Shown piece by piece: positions 5,140 through 6,732 of a stretch of DNA of 6,732 bases. A program made the translations under genes and the position numbers. The DNA lies in contig JAMOUY010000311.1 of NCBI GenBank assembly GCA_027067895.1, positions 1 to 6,732 on the forward strand, in the 5' to 3' direction. The DNA comes from Acidobacteriota bacterium (GTDB taxonomy: Bacteria; Acidobacteriota; Holophagae; Thermotomaculales; Thermotomaculaceae). Position 1 is the first letter of the stretch. Every line of letters starts with the position of its first letter. The notes beneath the pieces are model-generated. The model was not told where the DNA came from. It saw only the letters and a list, made by a program, of their open reading frames with translations, and made no database searches.

Positions 5140-6666
5140 ATGTTTGAGAATCACTTTTTAAGTCTGATAACTTTTTTCCCGTTGCTTGCGGTTGTATTGC
5201 TTTTGTTTTTCCCTTCAAAGTCTGAAAAGGGAATAAAGGTTTTCGGGATAGTTTTTTCCCTTGTTCACTTTTTTCTGTCCCTGAAACTGTTTTTTGACTT
5301 TGATTATTCGGTTTACAAACTTCAATTTGTGGAAAAAACAAAGTGGATTGCTTCTTCCTTTTTAAACTCCAACTACTATATCGGGGTTGACGGAATTAGC
5401 CTTTTTATAATTCTTTTGACAACATTTTTAATGCCTATAATCTTTCTTTCAACCTATTCGGGAATAACTAAAAAGGTTAAGTCCTTTTACATTCACATGT
5501 TTTTGCTTGAAGTTGGAATTTTAGGCTCACTTGTTTCCCTTGATTTGCTTCTCTTTTACGTTTTCTGGGAAATAATGCTTATTCCCATGTATTTCATTAT
5601 CGGTGTTTGGGGCGGAGAGAGAAGGATTTATGCCGCGGTAAAGTTTTTTATCTATACAATGGCGGGTTCTCTCTTAATGCTTTTGGGAATTATGTATATT
5701 TACAACACAACAGGCACATTTGACGTTTTTAAACTTTACTCTTACCATTTCAGCCTTAAAGAGCAGGTTTACCTTTTTGCGGTATTTGCTCTTGCGTTTG
5801 CAATCAAGGTTCCTGTTTTTCCGTTTCACACATGGTTGCCCGACGCACATACCGAGGCGCCGACGGCAGGTTCTGTTATTCTTGCAGGCGTTTTGCTGAA
5901 ACTCGGAACATACGGGTTTTTAAGGTTTGCAATGCCGTTGTTTCCCGAGGCTATGATTAAATTCGCTCCCTATGTGATTACTCTTGCGATAATAGGCATA
6001 ATTTACGGCGCGCTTGTTGCAATGGTTCAGAAGGATATTAAAAAACTTGTGGCATACTCTTCCGTTTCCCATTTGGGCTATGTAATGCTCGGCCTGTTTG
6101 CTTTAACGGTTTACGGTATGCAGGGCGGAATTCTTCAAATGATAAACCACGGTATTTCAACAGGCGCTTTGTTCCTTCTTGTCGGCATAATTTACGAGAG
6201 GAAGCACACAAGGCTGATTTCCGAATACGGCGGAATAGCAAAGGTTATGCCTGTTTATGCAACGTTTTTTATGATAGTTACCCTTTCTTCAATAGGCTTG
6301 CCTTTAACAAACGGATTTGTGGGAGAATTTTCCATATTGTTGGGGACTTTTAAATCTCCGTGGCCACATGCGTGGCTATACACCGCTTTTGCGGCAACAG
6401 GCGTTATTTTAGGCGCGGTTTACATGCTTTGGATGTATCAGAGGGTTTTCTTCAACACCGAGCCTTCGGAAGAAAATAAAAAACTTAAAGATTTGTCGGT
6501 GAGGGAAATATCTTACCTTGTGCCGCTTGTTGTCATGATTTTTTGGATAGGAATTTATCCCAACTTTTTCTTTAAGAGAATGCAGAAGTCGGTTGATTAT
6601 TACCTGAATATGTTTAAGGCAAGACAGGTTGCAATGGTTATAGATAACGAGGGGGGTAAAAAATGA
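5140..6666 (+). CDS. nuoM: NADH-quinone oxidoreductase subunit M (proton pump)
   Basis: NuoM (ND4/Nqo13) is the middle antiporter-like proton pump of the membrane arm, between NuoN and NuoL. The 508 residues fit the family, with about 14 helices. Key charged residues are visible: E144 in FYVFWEIMLIPMYFIIG (TM5, same number as in E. coli); K223 in FAIKVPVFPFHTWLPDAHTEA (TM7, equivalent to E. coli K234); K254 in GVLLKLGTYGFLR (TM8, equivalent to K265); and E396 in LPLTNGFVGEF (TM12, equivalent to E407). QKDIKKLVAYSSVSHLGYV (297-315) and MINHGISTGALFLLVG (334-349) are the shared antiporter-family segments also seen in NuoL. The C-terminus is polar (about 485-508), ending EGGKK, where the glycine codons double as the nuoN ribosome site. 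The stop TGA overlaps the nuoN start by 4 bases. Confidence 0.97.
   Translation: MFENHFLSLITFFPLLAVVLLLFFPSKSEKGIKVFGIVFSLVHFFLSLKLFFDFDYSVYKLQFVEKTKWIASSFLNSNYYIGVDGISLFIILLTTFLMPIIFLSTYSGITKKVKSFYIHMFLLEVGILGSLVSLDLLLFYVFWEIMLIPMYFIIGVWGGERRIYAAVKFFIYTMAGSLLMLLGIMYIYNTTGTFDVFKLYSYHFSLKEQVYLFAVFALAFAIKVPVFPFHTWLPDAHTEAPTAGSVILAGVLLKLGTYGFLRFAMPLFPEAMIKFAPYVITLAIIGIIYGALVAMVQKDIKKLVAYSSVSHLGYVMLGLFALTVYGMQGGILQMINHGISTGALFLLVGIIYERKHTRLISEYGGIAKVMPVYATFFMIVTLSSIGLPLTNGFVGEFSILLGTFKSPWPHAWLYTAFAATGVILGAVYMLWMYQRVFFNTEPSEENKKLKDLSVREISYLVPLVVMIFWIGIYPNFFFKRMQKSVDYYLNMFKARQVAMVIDNEGGKK
6649..6656 (+). promoter_or_regulatory. Shine-Dalgarno site of nuoN
   Basis: GAGGGGGG in the nuoM 3' end, 6 bases before the ATG at 6663. 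It supports reading that ATG as the true start of the next gene despite the short visible length. Confidence 0.7.
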
Positions 6667-6732
6667 ATATTTCCATAAATTACTTTATGCTGACGCCCTA
6701 TCTTATTCTTACAGGCGGGGTAATTCTCCTCT
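6663..6732 (+). CDS. nuoN: NADH-quinone oxidoreductase subunit N, 5' end only (continues past window)
   Basis: Only 23 codons and one base are visible, beginning MNISINYFMLTPYLILTGG and still open at the right edge. The short polar start followed by a hydrophobic helix (LTPYLILTGGVILL region) suits the N-terminus of NuoN (ND2/Nqo14), the antiporter-like pump next to NuoK. The identification rests mainly on context: a strong ribosome site, an ATGA overlap with nuoM, and the conserved gene order in which nuoN follows nuoM. Too little sequence is present to see any pumping residue. Confidence 0.8.
   Translation, partial: MNISINYFMLTPYLILTGGVILL

Noticed and set aside
6361..6378. Inverted repeat GCCAC-ATGC-GTGGC in nuoM, and a 5-base one at 4056-4068 in nuoL
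   Set aside because: Stems of 5 bases (7 with a wobble pair) inside conserved coding sequence and without a T-run are expected by chance.
3176..6666. Similarity between nuoL and nuoM as a recent duplication
   Set aside because: They share only the ancient antiporter-family motifs. The DNA shows no long matching stretch, so this is the normal complex I paralogy.

Overview
The window is a continuous piece of a bacterial respiratory complex I (NADH:quinone oxidoreductase, nuo) operon, read entirely on the + strand: the 3' part of nuoG, complete nuoH, nuoI, nuoJ, nuoK, nuoL and nuoM, and the first 23 codons of nuoN. This is the canonical G-H-I-J-K-L-M-N order. Almost every base is coding. The gaps between genes are 14 bases or less, and nuoG/nuoH and nuoM/nuoN each share a 4-base ATGA overlap. 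I see no internal promoter, terminator, tRNA, insertion sequence or CRISPR array, so all genes are probably translated from one polycistronic mRNA that starts upstream and runs past the right edge.

Functional layout: bases 1-829 encode the end of the peripheral-arm iron-sulfur subunit NuoG. Bases 826-1857 encode the membrane anchor NuoH, which forms much of the quinone cavity. Bases 1861-2364 encode NuoI, which carries clusters N6a and N6b. Bases 2366-3171 encode the small membrane subunits NuoJ and NuoK. Bases 3176-6666 encode the antiporter-like proton pumps NuoL and NuoM, and NuoN begins at 6663. Together they carry electrons through NuoG and NuoI to quinone at the NuoH interface and couple this to proton translocation along the J-K-N-M-L chain. 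The key charged residues of the pumping path are present: NuoK E36 and E72, NuoJ Y59, NuoL E148/K236/K416 and NuoM E144/K223/K254/E396. The enzyme therefore looks functional.

Organism: a bacterium with moderately low GC (about 40% by eye), clear G-rich Shine-Dalgarno sites, ATG starts and standard code 11 (TGA as stop). The lysine-rich, compact proteins and short NuoG would suit several deep-branching or thermophilic Gram-negative lineages, but the sequence does not let me name a phylum with confidence.

This is mostly an ordinary housekeeping region and I do not see a new system. The points worth a second look are subunit variations: a strongly shortened NuoG C-terminal region with an acidic insertion beside its N7-type cysteine; a one-residue-shorter, altered quinone-site loop in NuoH; an extra cysteine inside the N6a motif of NuoI; and a histidine-rich loop in NuoL.
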